Below, piece after piece: positions 48,101 through 58,556 of a stretch of DNA of 64,000 bases. Origin of the DNA: Gonatopus flavifemur. Lineage: Eukaryota; Arthropoda; Insecta; Hymenoptera; Dryinidae. The notes below the pieces were generated by a model that searched no databases, was not told the origin of the DNA, and was given only the letters and a program-made list of their open reading frames with translations. The position numbers were made by a program, and so were the translations under genes. The stretch spans positions 48,476,001-48,540,000 of the forward strand of contig JAFFJZ010000001.1 in the NCBI GenBank assembly GCA_018340375.1, in the 5' to 3' direction. Each line of letters opens with the position of its first letter. Positions within the stretch are counted from its first letter, which is position 1.

Positions 48101-48700
48101 ATTCCGTAGGAGCAATGCATTGAATATGAAATAAAACAATCAAATTCCATCGTTGATTAATAAAAAATACATTATTGTAAAACAGGTATCGGAAGATCAC
48201 TCGACCACTGCTGGAATTTTACGGTTTCAATCAGTTAAAATAAACGCTAATTATCGTACAGAGGATCATCAATACTGTTGTATAATACATTCTACGAATT
48301 GTGAATGGTGCATTCGACATTGCATGATTTTGTTGGATTTTTGTTCCTCTCAAAGAAATAATTTAATCGAATACTCTGACTTATTTTTCGAAATAGAAAT
48401 CGATCAATTTCAAACGCTTTGAATTTTTTAGTTGATAATATCATTTGCGAAACAAAATAATCTAACATGGATTCTATTTGTAATAAATGATTCTATTCAA
48501 TGATAAGTATTCGAGAATTGTTATCATTACCATTTGAAACCAAAAACAATGTAACAAACTGTTTACGCTACTGTGAAAACGAGGAGTTAACAGATCCCAA
48601 TCTCATCACTACTCAATTTCTATTCCAAAGTTGCAACCACAGGCAAAATGAATGGAAATCAGTCCCATTTGCTTTTCTCTGTATAATTTCACATGGAGTA
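48101..48700. other. Further open frames without identity
   Basis: Frames at 48153-48422 and from 48500 (LPFETKNNVTNCLRYCENEE, TTQFLFQSCNHRQNEW) read into the MITE at 48702. Possibly the continuation of the decayed sequence at 47341; no recognised motif. Confidence 0.2.
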
Positions 48701-48701
48701 T

Positions 48702-49180
48702 CCCTGGTAGAAATCTATCTGGGCGTCCCATTTACCATGCACGTACTAGATGGAACCCACGTGGAGGCAACTGGATAACACATTTCAGCCAATTTGACTT
48801 TAGTGCCCGAACATTTGGTTGGTTTATGTAGATTTTTCATGCGTCAATTGATTGTACAGTAACATTGATAGTCCATTAACCCAGTCAGAGGAATAAAAGG
48901 AAGCCCCAACGTTTCAATTTTTCACTCGGGATTATTTTATAGAAATAAATTCAAAAGCAACGTTCTTGACTGGAGATTACATTTCAAAATACATACCATA
49001 TTCATAGGTGTGATTTTACAGAAAACACAATTACCAATTTGAACAACATTCTAGCAGTTCCCTGGGACATCTGGACGGGCACAGGCTAGAAAGTGCGTTA
49101 CAAAACTAGCTAGGAACCAACCTAACAACTGGGAAAACTAGCTGGGGCCCATCTAATTCTCAATCATAATTTCCACCAGG
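48702..49180. mobile_element. MITE of the CCCTGGTAGAAAT family, copy 2
   Basis: Same interior as 3423-3900 (GTACTAGATGGAA, GGAATAAAAGGAAGCCCC, AGAAAGTGCGTTACAAAACT). Tips CCCTGGTAGAAATC and AATTTCCACCAGG; TA beside each end. Confidence 0.85.
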
Positions 49181-50093
49181 TATGACAAAATTTAATTCAG
49201 AATAAATCACAATGTTCAAGACAAAACTTTTTCGAATCGCAAAAACAAGTTAGACAAGGTCCAAGAAAATGAAAAGCATGCGTGTCCCACTGATGGGTGT
49301 TTTTGAAGAAGATAGCCCTTTTTTATATGAAAAAATATCGAATTTCTATTGCAATTTATAAAAATTTTATATTTCTCATATAAAAGAGATCTCTTCTCAT
49401 CGTTAGCGCGTTTTAATGTTTCTGTACTTGATTTTACATTCATTTCGATAAACGATTCAAACTTCAGTCACAAACGAAAATAGGTAGCGCCTTTGCACTG
49501 TGAATATTAACTCCGCTTGTGTACACACTGGGTCTTTTAAGGAACGTGACTCAGTGTACAAACCATGTCTCGAAGAACAAGTGTACCCACGAAGGGTTAC
49601 AAATTTTTCTAATTCATCACTAAAACATATAGGGCTGGATTGAGCATGTGGGGAGTCCTTGGGATCGTGATTATAGGGGCAGAATTTCTAACGGACTTGG
49701 AGTTCAAGCATATTTCTTCATACATTCGATTAATGGAGTCACAACCAAATCCGTTCCTAAGAGCATACAGCAATTTTTACTGTTCTTCATCTAAATGAAT
49801 ATTCATAACATATTTCAACTGTTCATACAATATTCAAACGAAGGTTTATTGAATCATATCATACAGTTGAAAATAATTTGGATAAATGTAAAAAAAAAAA
49901 ATATATGTAAACGGATTGATGTTGGAAACGATACATTCACGTGTGTAATTTCAACCTAACAAATGAATGTGATCGGGAGAAAAAGTGTCAATTTGAAGTA
50001 ATTTTCATATTAAACACATTTGATGTGTTACTTCCCACACAGGACACCTACGCCGCCTCTCCGTGGAATTCAGGGAGAAAAAAGGGATCGGTG
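49181..50093. other. Gene-free stretch
   Basis: AT-rich. 49415-49475 (CATTTCGATAAACGATTCAA) echoes the duplicated segments at 33.2 and 44.7 kb. Nothing else supported. Confidence 0.35.
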
Positions 50094-50353
50094 CAATGAG
50101 AAAAAAATAAAAGTGCCATCAACCACCACGCGTAGTTGAAGAATTTATGAATGAATCAACGAATTTTTAGTTGAAATGACTCGGAAATTGTAGGCTCAAC
50201 TACGCCACCTTTGATTGTCTCAAACATATGACTTGATTTTATGAACCATGTGTGTCAACGTCAACAAATCACAGAAGAAGTTTCATTCAAAATCTTACGT
50301 AGTTGAGTCAACCTCGCAGGCAATCAATGCTTCGTTATTTTTTGTTAAATGTA

Positions 50354-51650
50354 TTGGGTTGGCAACTAAGTAATTGCGGATGTTTGTTAGAAAATCAAAG
50401 ACACTTTTTTCATGAAACTAAATAACTTTATTCTGTAATGTATTGCCCATTTTGATCATTTTGGTAATGACCTTCCGCCATCTTCCAGACAGCATCATAA
50501 TCCCACGTTCATAAAACTTCTGGTTTTTATTAGCAAAAAACTGAATCAGATACGATTTGATATCATCATCATTACTGAAATTTTTACCATTCAAGGAGTT
50601 TTGGAAAGATCGAAACAAAAAGTAATCAGATGGTGCAAGGTCAGGACTATATGATGGATGTGGCAAAACATCCTAGCCAAGCTCCAATAATTTTTGCCGA
50701 GTGACCAAAGATGTGTGTGGCCTTGCATCGTCATGATGGAATACAACACCTTTTCGATTTGTCAATTCGGGCCGCTTTTCTTCAACTGCATTGTTTAATT
50801 TCGTTAGTTGTTCAATGTAGACATCAGAATTGATCGTTCGGTTGGGTGGTAAGAGTTCAAAGTAGACAATTCCTTTGTAATCCCACCAAACTGATAACAA
50901 AACCTTCTTTTGATGAATATCAGCTTTTGCTGTTGTTCGAGTTAGTTCACCTGGCCTGCTCCACGATCTTTTCCGCTTGATATTGTTGTACACAACCTAT
51001 CTTCCATCGCCAGTTATCAGTCGTTTTAAAAATGGATCATTTTCATTACGTTTCTTTAGCAAATCGCAGATGTTAATGCGTCGCGTTAAATGCGTTTCTT
51101 TCAGTTCGTGAGGAACCCATGTATCGAGTTTTTGAACATAGCCAAGTTGTTTTAAGTGATTTTCAATGCATGTATGTGATACATGAAGTTTCTCTGCAAT
51201 CTCACGTGTTGTACTGTGACGATCCGAATCGATCATTGCTATGATTAGGGCGTCATCAACGTCAACTGGACGACCAGAGCGTTTTTCCTCTTTGAGTGAA
51301 AAATCACCAGAACGAAATTTGGCAAACCAATTTTGACACTGCCGTTCTTTTAAGGCTTCGTCACCATAAACAGCACATAACTTTTTATGAGCTTGCGATG
51401 CGTTTTTCCCTTTGCGGAAATAAAAAAGCAAAATATGACGAAAATGTTCCTTCTGATTTTCCATTTTTCAACGAACGCCAAACGAAAACTACGCAAACGA
51501 TCAAAAAACTTTTGTTACTGATCGACAGCTGAATTGCCAACTATCAAATAACAAGATGTGTTTCACATTTGTACTGCGTCTGCAAACCTAAAAATTCAAC
51601 TGACACCATCTATGAGTGAAATCCGCAATTACTTAGTTGCCAACCTGACA
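50354..51650 (-). mobile_element. Mariner transposon, about 1.3 kb
   Basis: Terminal inverted repeats of about 28 bp: TTGGGTTGGCAACTAAGTAA left, TTACTTAGTTGCCAACCTGA right. TA duplicated at 50352-50353 and 51651-51652. Encodes one transposase on the minus strand, broken by two stops. Confidence 0.97.
50418..51464 (-). pseudogene. Mariner transposase, two premature TAG stops
   Basis: A DD34D transposase that cuts and pastes the element via its terminal repeats. One continuous 348-codon frame, the normal length. N-terminal HTH (MENQKEHFRHILLFYFRKG start; REIAEKLHVSHTCIENHL second helix-turn-helix), linker WVPHELKE, first catalytic Asp in ITGD, second in HHDDARPH, third in YSPDLAPSD. Stops TAG at 50997-50999 and near 50671 both sit where the family has Trp (GDEKW; ELGWD), so each is a single TGG to TAG change. 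GDEK has also become GDGR. The motifs fit the mellifera subfamily. Not functional as it stands, though all three Asp remain. Confidence 0.95.
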
Positions 51651-51813
51651 TATGGATACTTAACGGAAACTATTTTTCATTGTTCCAATCATTCACGTAG
51701 TTGACTCAACAGAGTCGGCCAACCTGGGGAATGATTCAATGCAACCTCCAGAGTTTGTTGAAAGTTGAGTCGACTACGTTTTCGTTCAGTTCATTAATCT
51801 TTTTTCTCAGTGT

Positions 51814-51900
51814 GGATACAACGTGGTACGACAGAGAAGCAGCGTAGAGGCGACGGAGAAATGCTCAGACGTTGCTTCTCCATTGTACCATGTTATATCC
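51814..51900. repeat. Short palindrome next to the GTAGTTGA element
   Basis: GGATACAACGTGGTAC pairs with GTACCATGTTATATCC, and GAGAAGCAGCG with GTTGCTTCTC; GAGGCGACGGAGAAATG recalls the CAGCAC family. Confidence 0.5.
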
Positions 51901-52486
51901 ATCGCTCGCTCTCTTCTCCCTCAATTCTACGGATATGCGACGTACCTCTTTGGCAACTGTCTTATATGGGTTACATATTACACGAAAAATCTGTTAATTT
52001 GACATACGGTTGCCAACACACCAAATGTGTTAAAATTATATTTCAACAGTTTTCATGATATTCTCATGGCATGAACTTGAAGTAAGTCATCGTTTTTAAT
52101 TTATGTAGGATTAAAATTTGGAATCGTGTAGTTTAACACACAATAAGAGTCACTGATTTGTATTTACAAAATACATCTGAAGTGTGTTGAGAAAGTTATT
52201 CACATGGAATATATCAATTCAACATTTTTATTCAATTTGGATCGTTTTGAACCTGACAAATATGTTATATTTGACGAATTTGTTTCAACTGTGTACCTTC
52301 TGACGAGAAAAACCGCATAATATTTCATTAAAAACTGATGATGGGGATCTTTGAAGAGGATCGATCTTTTTTCATATTAAAAAAATACGATTCCTAGACA
52401 GCACAAATGATCATTTTGAATTCATAAAAACTTCTGAAAGAACTTCTTGAACAGTCCTTGTTATGACAGTGAAAATTAATTCAATA
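51901..52486. other. Gene-free stretch
   Basis: AT-rich, nothing assigned. Confidence 0.35.
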
Positions 52487-52841
52487 CCCTAACAGCACAT
52501 CCATGGATTTCCCCGTGGATAGAACGTGGATGACCGAAGATTCCATGTGGAGGCAACGTAGAGGCAACGTACACTGAGAAAACGTTTGTTTCGGCGAAAC
52601 AAAATTTTGGTTGAAATGAACGCAAAGGAACTTTTTGGTTGGCTGAAATGACATTTATTCAAGATAAACAAAATTTATTTGTCTGTATGGAAGCCTTATT
52701 TATTGTGAACCAGATTTTATTCATCCCAAATAAATTTTATTTCAGCCAACCAAAAAGTTTCTTTGCGTTCATTTCAATCAAAATTTTATTTGGCTGGAAC
52801 AAACTGTGTTTCCAGTGTAGAAATGTCTGGTGCTGTACGGG
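52487..52841. mobile_element. CAGCAC MITE split by a nested CACTGAG MITE
   Basis: Ends CCCTAACAGCACATCC and TCTGGTGCTGTACGGG, with TA on both sides. Interior matches 20244-20390 (GATTCCA.GTGGAGGCAACGTA) up to the insertion at 52572. Confidence 0.88.
52572..52817. mobile_element. 246-bp CACTGAG MITE (TTGGTTG family), intact copy
   Basis: Tips CACTGAGAAAACGTTTGTTT and AAACTGTGTTTCCAGTG; arms of about 85 bp containing AACGCAAAG..ACTTTTTGGTTGGC. TA on both sides (52570-52571, 52818-52819). Confidence 0.92.
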
Positions 52842-53115
52842 TATGAACTCAATGAATTCAAAATGCGAACATGTTGAATACCTGAATAGTTCTTTATGAA
52901 TTCTTTCTGAATATTAAGTTATTGATCAACAGTTCATTTTGAATTCAAACTATTCATAATGAATTCATGTTTACTGTCATAACGGGAGCTTTTTGCGGGG
53001 ACTTTTGTGCTGTATGGGTTCTTATATATTTCAATGAAATTTCGATAACTTTTATGTTGAAAAGGATGAATCTTCTTCAAGGATCCCCATCGCTGTCAAA
53101 AACGCCCCTAAATAA

Positions 53116-53485
53116 CACGGAGAAAAAGGAATTCGCTGTGGCAGCGAAATCTACTTTTGCTGGGTTCCTTTTGCCAGAGCAGCAAATTTTTTGTTGTGAC
53201 AGCAAACTATTTGCTGTTCCAGCAATCTTATTAGCTGCAACAGCGAATTTTTAGCTGTGGCAGCCAAAAATGTTTGCTATCCCAGCAAAATTTGTTTGCT
53301 ATTCTATATATAATACTGAAAATTTGCTGGCGGAGCAAACATTTTTTGCTGCCACAGCTAAAAAATTGCTGTCGTAGTTAACACGATTGCTGTTATAGCA
53401 AATTTTTAGCTAGGTCAGCAAAAAATTTTGCTATTCTATATATAATACCTCGATTTGCTGCGTCAGCAAATTTTTTCTCTCCGTG
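53116..53485. mobile_element. GCTG-rich MITE, best copy (370 bp)
   Basis: Tips CACGGAGAAAAAGGAATTCG and AATTTTTTCTCTCCGTG, flanked by AA. Interior is an array of interrupted palindromes TTTGCTG..CAGCAAA and includes twice GCTATTCTATATATAATAC. Other copies: 4867, 30276, 43173, 56534, 59263, 59590, 61640. Confidence 0.9.
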
Positions 53486-53743
53486 AAAAAATTCCATCTT
53501 CTGTTATTTTTCATTGATTCTTGCGGAGAATGTATCTTCAACCCTTCTTGACCTCATGTTCATCACAATGGACATTTCTATAAAACTTTTTGACGCCTGT
53601 AGTAGTTCAAAAAATATTGAATTTAATGAATGTGTATAACATTGTTCAAATATCAATGACGCCGATCTATGATGGGAAAAATTTTGTGCCATACAACACG
53701 TATCTAGTTTGTATCTATTTCAATATAATTCCGATATATTTTT

Positions 53744-54094
53744 TTATAAAATCAATCGATTCTCTCCAGAATTGCTATCACGCATGAAACTCCATATACG
53801 TAACAGAACATGACAAAATGTGACCTCAAAATAGGTATTCCATCGCTCAAGATAATTCAGGTCAGAAAGGGTTAATCGGAACAAGTGACTTATTTGACCA
53901 TTCTCCGCAGACTTTATGGAAGATTTTGGGAACGCATCTGAAAGTGTACAACGAATAAAATGTATCGGATCGAATTCGAATTTGAAGAACCAGTTTATTC
54001 CAACCTCATTCATAAAATCGTGGACCAAGTAGCGTGATCGAACCTGTTTTCCAAACAATTGATCCGCTAGGAATAGAATTTTTTCTCAAAACTA
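53744..54094 (-). other. Open frame of about 115 codons, unrecognised
   Basis: The minus-strand frame reads FLADQLFGKQVRSRYLVHDF, NEVGINWFFKFEFDP and LSDAFPKSS. It is not in a visible repeat and is longer than most chance frames here. No family or splice context identified. Confidence 0.15.
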
Positions 54095-55336
54095 CAGATT
54101 TGATAGGAACAAGGGAGAATTGGTTATCGGACAGCCATGACAATGCTTCAACACAAACACGTGTACAAATACTCATTCGCGTATATAAACCATCCATGCA
54201 CGACAGATGTGAATACACGCACGAGCAACACCTTCCGCTTTGTCTCCCTCTTTCCTTCTCTCTTTCCCGCTGTGGGTTTCTCTATTCTATCGGTTTCGGA
54301 CACATCGCAGGGTGCGTCACTTATACTCACGCACACGTTCAATCTAACAATTTGATTGGTGTGTAGCATTGCACGCTCGCTCGTGTACTCACCGAAACGA
54401 TCGATAAGGGTCGAAAAAGGTAGGGAAAGAGAAAGGAATAGAGAGATGTTGCATCTGTCACTTTTCCCAACTTTATTTCACTCTGGTCTTTTTTTCTATT
54501 TAAGTATAAGCCTCCTCTTCCCTGAGCGCAACATATATATGTACATTCATATATATATACCTATACCTTTACATTTGCCCCAAAGAGAATGAAGCTAGAG
54601 AGAAGGAGGGATGGATAGAGGATTGATCTTTCTTGTTTGTACAGCGACCATTCTCCCTCTTATATTATATGACCATGGACGTGTACGTGGATTAAGACCC
54701 CTCAAACTATATACAACTTATCCCAACTCAAAGTGTGCGCTATTGAGTGTGTTTTCGTTTATTGCTGGAGAATGAAAAGGATCAAAGAAACCAAATTGGG
54801 GAGAAGAGAATTTTTTTTTTTTGATTAATGTTTTAGGTTTCGGAAAGAGGCTGGAGAGGGAGAAATAGTTGTACGGTATTGAATTATGTTTTTTTTCTAT
54901 CTTATCAGATTGTTGATTTCGAAATGAGAAGTGTACAGATGTTCGAAATTCGTTACATCATGTATCAAATCGATCAAGTGTATAACGTGCCACCGTTGAT
55001 CGGGACAATATTTTATTGTGCTTCTTTTTCAAAGTTCGTGACTTCTTGTCCATGAGTTTGTATATTTAATGCTCGAAGGATGAACCAATCTACCCTTATC
55101 AAAAATCGCCTTTGATTTGTCTTTGCTTTTGAGTTTTGATTGTTATTTTTTTCATCTATACACGAACAAAATTTTTATATTATTATAATTTTCTAAAGTT
55201 GGAATAAGCTGACAGTACAATACATATTATCATAAAAACAATTTTTATTCAAATGCAGGAACACTGGGAAACTTGGATTGTTGTGAGCACTAAACCATTT
55301 TTTATTCATCATTTTGTTGACGTGACTAAAAATTGA
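54095..55336. other. Pyrimidine/purine-rich, less AT-biased stretch
   Basis: 54180-54660 has CT-rich (CTCTTTCCTTCTCTCTTTCC) and GA-rich runs and a GATCGATAAGG (DRE-like) motif, resembling insect intergenic or promoter DNA. No gene start can be placed. Confidence 0.3.
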
Positions 55337-55982
55337 CCCACAACCACGCACTTTCAGAATAATCCCTAATCCATGCACCCAGGTCTTTTGGACCCGGCTC
55401 GTCTCATTCTGGCTATATTTTCTTCAAATCTCATCCTTTTGAGATGATTTTTTCTCAATCTATTGGTTTTCACCTCAGGAATAGTGATCTGCATTTTAAA
55501 AGAGGATTTTCAGGAGAATCAACTGAGTCATATGAGAATGAAGTAACATGAATTTTGAAAAATCAGTGAGAAAAACGGTTTTTTCCAAAAAATTATATCT
55601 TCTCCGCACAAACGTGTGAAGACAAAAAGAACCACCATTTCGGCATCAGGAAGAGTTGATCTTGAAGAAGAAAAATAGTTCATAATAATGGCTGAGAAAA
55701 AATATAATTATTTGCAAGGGTGGAGTTGAGGTGTATTTTATAAAGTCCACAATTGATGCGATCAAGATGTTTATCGCAATATTAGCGGGGAAGGTGATAA
55801 AAAGCCAAGAAAATAATGTTTGAAATAGTATTTTATGGCAGGAATAATTTTTATATATCATTATTTCAACTTTCAAACATGCACCTTCAAAATAATCTCT
55901 AATTCACGCACCCGGGTCTTTTGGACCCAGCTCATCTTATTCTGGATGTATTTTATTCAAATCTCATCCTTTTGAAATTCAT
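55337..55982 (+). repeat. Direct-repeat pair, GGGTCTTTTGGACCC family
   Basis: About 105 bp at 55345-55445 recur in the same orientation at 55882-55982, about 86% alike (GCACCC.GGTCTTTTGGACCC; TTCAAATCTCATCCTTTTGA). The 430 bp between are AT-rich without a gene. Could be a short LTR-type (TRIM-like) remnant or a partial tandem duplication of a MITE. Confidence 0.6.
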
Positions 55983-56347
55983 GACTATCATTTGTTGAAT
56001 ATAAATACTCTAACTGCACATCAGTGAAGGAACACCGAAGAAATATTGATTTGTTTGTTATTCGAAAAATATCCATTACTATATCAAAACTACAGTCGAT
56101 AGAATGAGGTAAAAACGATCACCTGTGGAAATTAGAACACAGAACAAATGTATTCGTATTCAAATACATTTTTTTTACTGCAGTTGGATATGTTTCAATT
56201 CAACTCCCCCCCCCCCAGGGGGGTGAGGGGTGCCCTTGTTCACATATACTTTCATTATATAAAAACAATACACTTTCACTCGAAAGAATACCCAAACCTC
56301 TCTTGTACAGTCTTAAAATATTTTTAACTTTTTCATCAAAAAAGTTA

Positions 56348-56513
56348 CACAACCACGCACCTTGGGTCTAATTGACCCGAGCTGAATCGGCAAATTACGC
56401 ATTTGCAAAAAGCGTTCAAAGCTAAGAGCTTTGAAGTTACTTACATTACGATATGCATAATAATGCGTTGGAATGACAAGTCAAAGAAAAAATCACCCGG
56501 GTGCGTGGTTGTG
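56348..56513. mobile_element. 166-bp MITE, CACAACCACGCACC tips
   Basis: Left CACAACCACGCACCTTGGGT, right ACCCGGGTGCGTGGTTGTG. Shares the tip with 55337 (CCCACAACCACGCAC). Confidence 0.75.
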
Positions 56514-56533
56514 GGTTAAATGGGTCTCACCAA

Positions 56534-56870
56534 AATTCAGGAGAAGAGAAATTTGCTGTGACAGCGAAATCTAATCTTGCTGAGTTCCTTTTGCTGTTTT
56601 TCTCATAACAGCAATCTTGTCAGCTACGATGGCAAATTTTTAGCTGTGGTGGCAAAAAATGATTGCTCCTCGAGGCAAATTTGTTTGCCATTGTATATAA
56701 GAACTGAAAATTTTTCTGCTTTAGTTAATCATGTTGCTCTCTCAGAAATCCAGGTAATTGTGGCGGTGAATGTTTAGCTAGGCCAGCGAAAAGATTTGCT
56801 GTTCTGTATATACGATCCTGAATTTACTGCGTCAGCGAATTTTTTTTGTCAGCAATTCTCGTGACAAAAA
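56534..56870. mobile_element. GCTG-rich MITE, degraded copy
   Basis: Matches 53116-53485 in order: GAAATTTGCTGTGACAGCGA, TTAGCTGTGGTGGCAAAAAA, GCTGTTCTGTATATACGATC. Confidence 0.75.
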
Positions 56871-57734
56871 TCGATCGTGAATTTATAGAATTTCCAGCAG
56901 GGTACCTATTTACAATTTTCACCACCTTGTCGAGCCCTCGTGAGACATCGAGTAGAGTTAATCATCATTTCTAGTCATGAGTATTCAATATAATGTGAAG
57001 TATATGATTAAAAAGTTTCAGCACAGCGCACAGTGGCGAATTTTGGTGTATTTATTGACAAAAATCAACCTACACCCCAATTTTCATCCGATGCTGATGA
57101 ATTTCCTTTCAAAAAACTCAGAAAGAGTTGCACTTCAACGTGTCACTGCGGCATTTTTGTTTGGAGTAATCCGATATTCATACAATTTAACAAAAACTTG
57201 ATATATTTTCAATAAAAAAACATCGATACGGCAAAATATCGTTCTTTGGTAATGAAAATTCTCGAATTTTCAATAGTTAGGAGCTATATAAAGTTGTCCT
57301 GGTTTCCTTGAGTCTTTTCTGCTATCCAACAACCAACTTTGATTTTGAGAAAGTTATTTCTATTCATAAAAATTCTTGATCTTTGGGTGGATTATGTAAT
57401 TTCTATCAGATTTCTATAGCATTTTTGTGATTCTCCATCACAAGTATTAGTACTTTCATGTGGAGAAATATGTTTTGTCACGTAAAACAGGAAAAACGTT
57501 TCTTTTTAGACGAATAATGATTCACCCGTTCACCAAATCCTCTTATTCAATTTTGATTCGAATTCTCCTCTAATTCAGTTCAATATTACGGAAATGCCGC
57601 AGTGATACGTTCAAGGGGAACCCTTTCTGAGAATCCTGAAATGAAAGCCATCAGCATCGGATGAAAATTGAGTTGTAGGCTGATTTTTGTCCATGAATGC
57701 ACCAAAATTTCCCACTGTGCAGCGCCTGAAAAGA
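56871..57734. other. Gene-free stretch
   Basis: AT-rich; overlapping short plus frames at 56977-57215 show no domain. Confidence 0.35.
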
Positions 57735-58015
57735 AGGATTAGATCTAATGACATCTAATTAGATCTCTTCAGATCTAAATTTTGGCAAAAATCACTACAA
57801 ATCTGTTCATATCTAGTTACATTTTTTGATATCCACTCACTCCCAAAGATTTCGATTTTACAAGAAATCCAAAAAAATATAGGGAAGTTCGAAAAGATTC
57901 CTGAAGATCCTCTGCAGATCTCTGTGGATCTACGTAGATAATTTTTTACCAAAATTGAGATTAGAAGAGATCTACATATATCTCAAAAGATCTACCTAGA
58001 TCTCAGTAGATCCAA
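57735..58015. repeat. AGATCT-rich repeat
   Basis: Around eight exact AGATCT and many near forms (GTGGATCTACGTAGATAA, AGATCTACCTAGATCTC) in 280 bp. Outer parts pair loosely (ATTTTGGCAAAAAT with ATTTTTTACCAAAAT). Tips not clear. Confidence 0.6.
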
Positions 58016-58484
58016 TGTTTTTTTTCTCGTCCGGCAAGGCATAATTAACCAAATTTTCATATAACTTCAATTACATTTTATAAGATGTGTTTGAGACTTG
58101 AAAATGAGTTATATCGAGACCTCGTTAATTGTATTTCATCGCTTCGCTCTCGTGTAATGAGAAAACAATAATCAACTATGAATATTTATAACGAATCCTA
58201 AGCTCGGAAATTGAATGGTTGATACACTACTATTTCATTTTAGGAATTGGAGGTTTGTGTGAACAGAGTCAATTATTGAACCTATATTATATACATTGTC
58301 TAGGGTTAGGTGTTATTATTAACTCAATGCCTCAACCCATGCGGTGAAGGTAAGGTACCCAACTTATCAACCGTTGCACCCCTCCATGGTTTGGAAACTG
58401 TGCTACGGAAGCTCGAATGGATTTATTTTAACCGTCATCTCTCTTCGCGGGTTACCGTTATAGAGAAAGGCGAATTGATTACTC

Positions 58485-58556
58485 AGGGATTCGAACCCTC
58501 GTACTTGCTACATATGTATCTAAGAAAGCTAGTACATTAACGGCTCAACCATAGAA
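58485..58556 (-). repeat. tRNA-like sequence (SINE head or tRNA pseudogene)
   Basis: Minus strand: A box TGGTTGAGCCG, B box GGTTCGAATCC exact, with T-arm stem AGGG/CCCT. The spacing is long enough for a class II (Leu/Ser-like) tRNA, but the acceptor stem and anticodon arm do not pair convincingly. Confidence 0.45.

Larger units (their letters stand above)
50094..51813. mobile_element. GTAGTTGA element hosting the mariner
   Basis: Left CAATGAGAAAAAAATAAAAG, right AATCTTTTTTCTCAGTG. Interior words ACGTAGTTGAGTCAAC/GTTGAGTCGACTACG on either side of the mariner. Without the mariner it would be about 420 bp. Confidence 0.7.

Noticed and set aside
48153..48422. 89-codon frame with several Cys and His, considered as a zinc finger
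   Set aside because: Cys/His spacing fits no known finger and no neighbouring exon supports it.
57735..58015. CRISPR-like or operator array of AGATCT
   Set aside because: Units are unevenly spaced, have no constant spacer and sit in a eukaryotic MITE setting.
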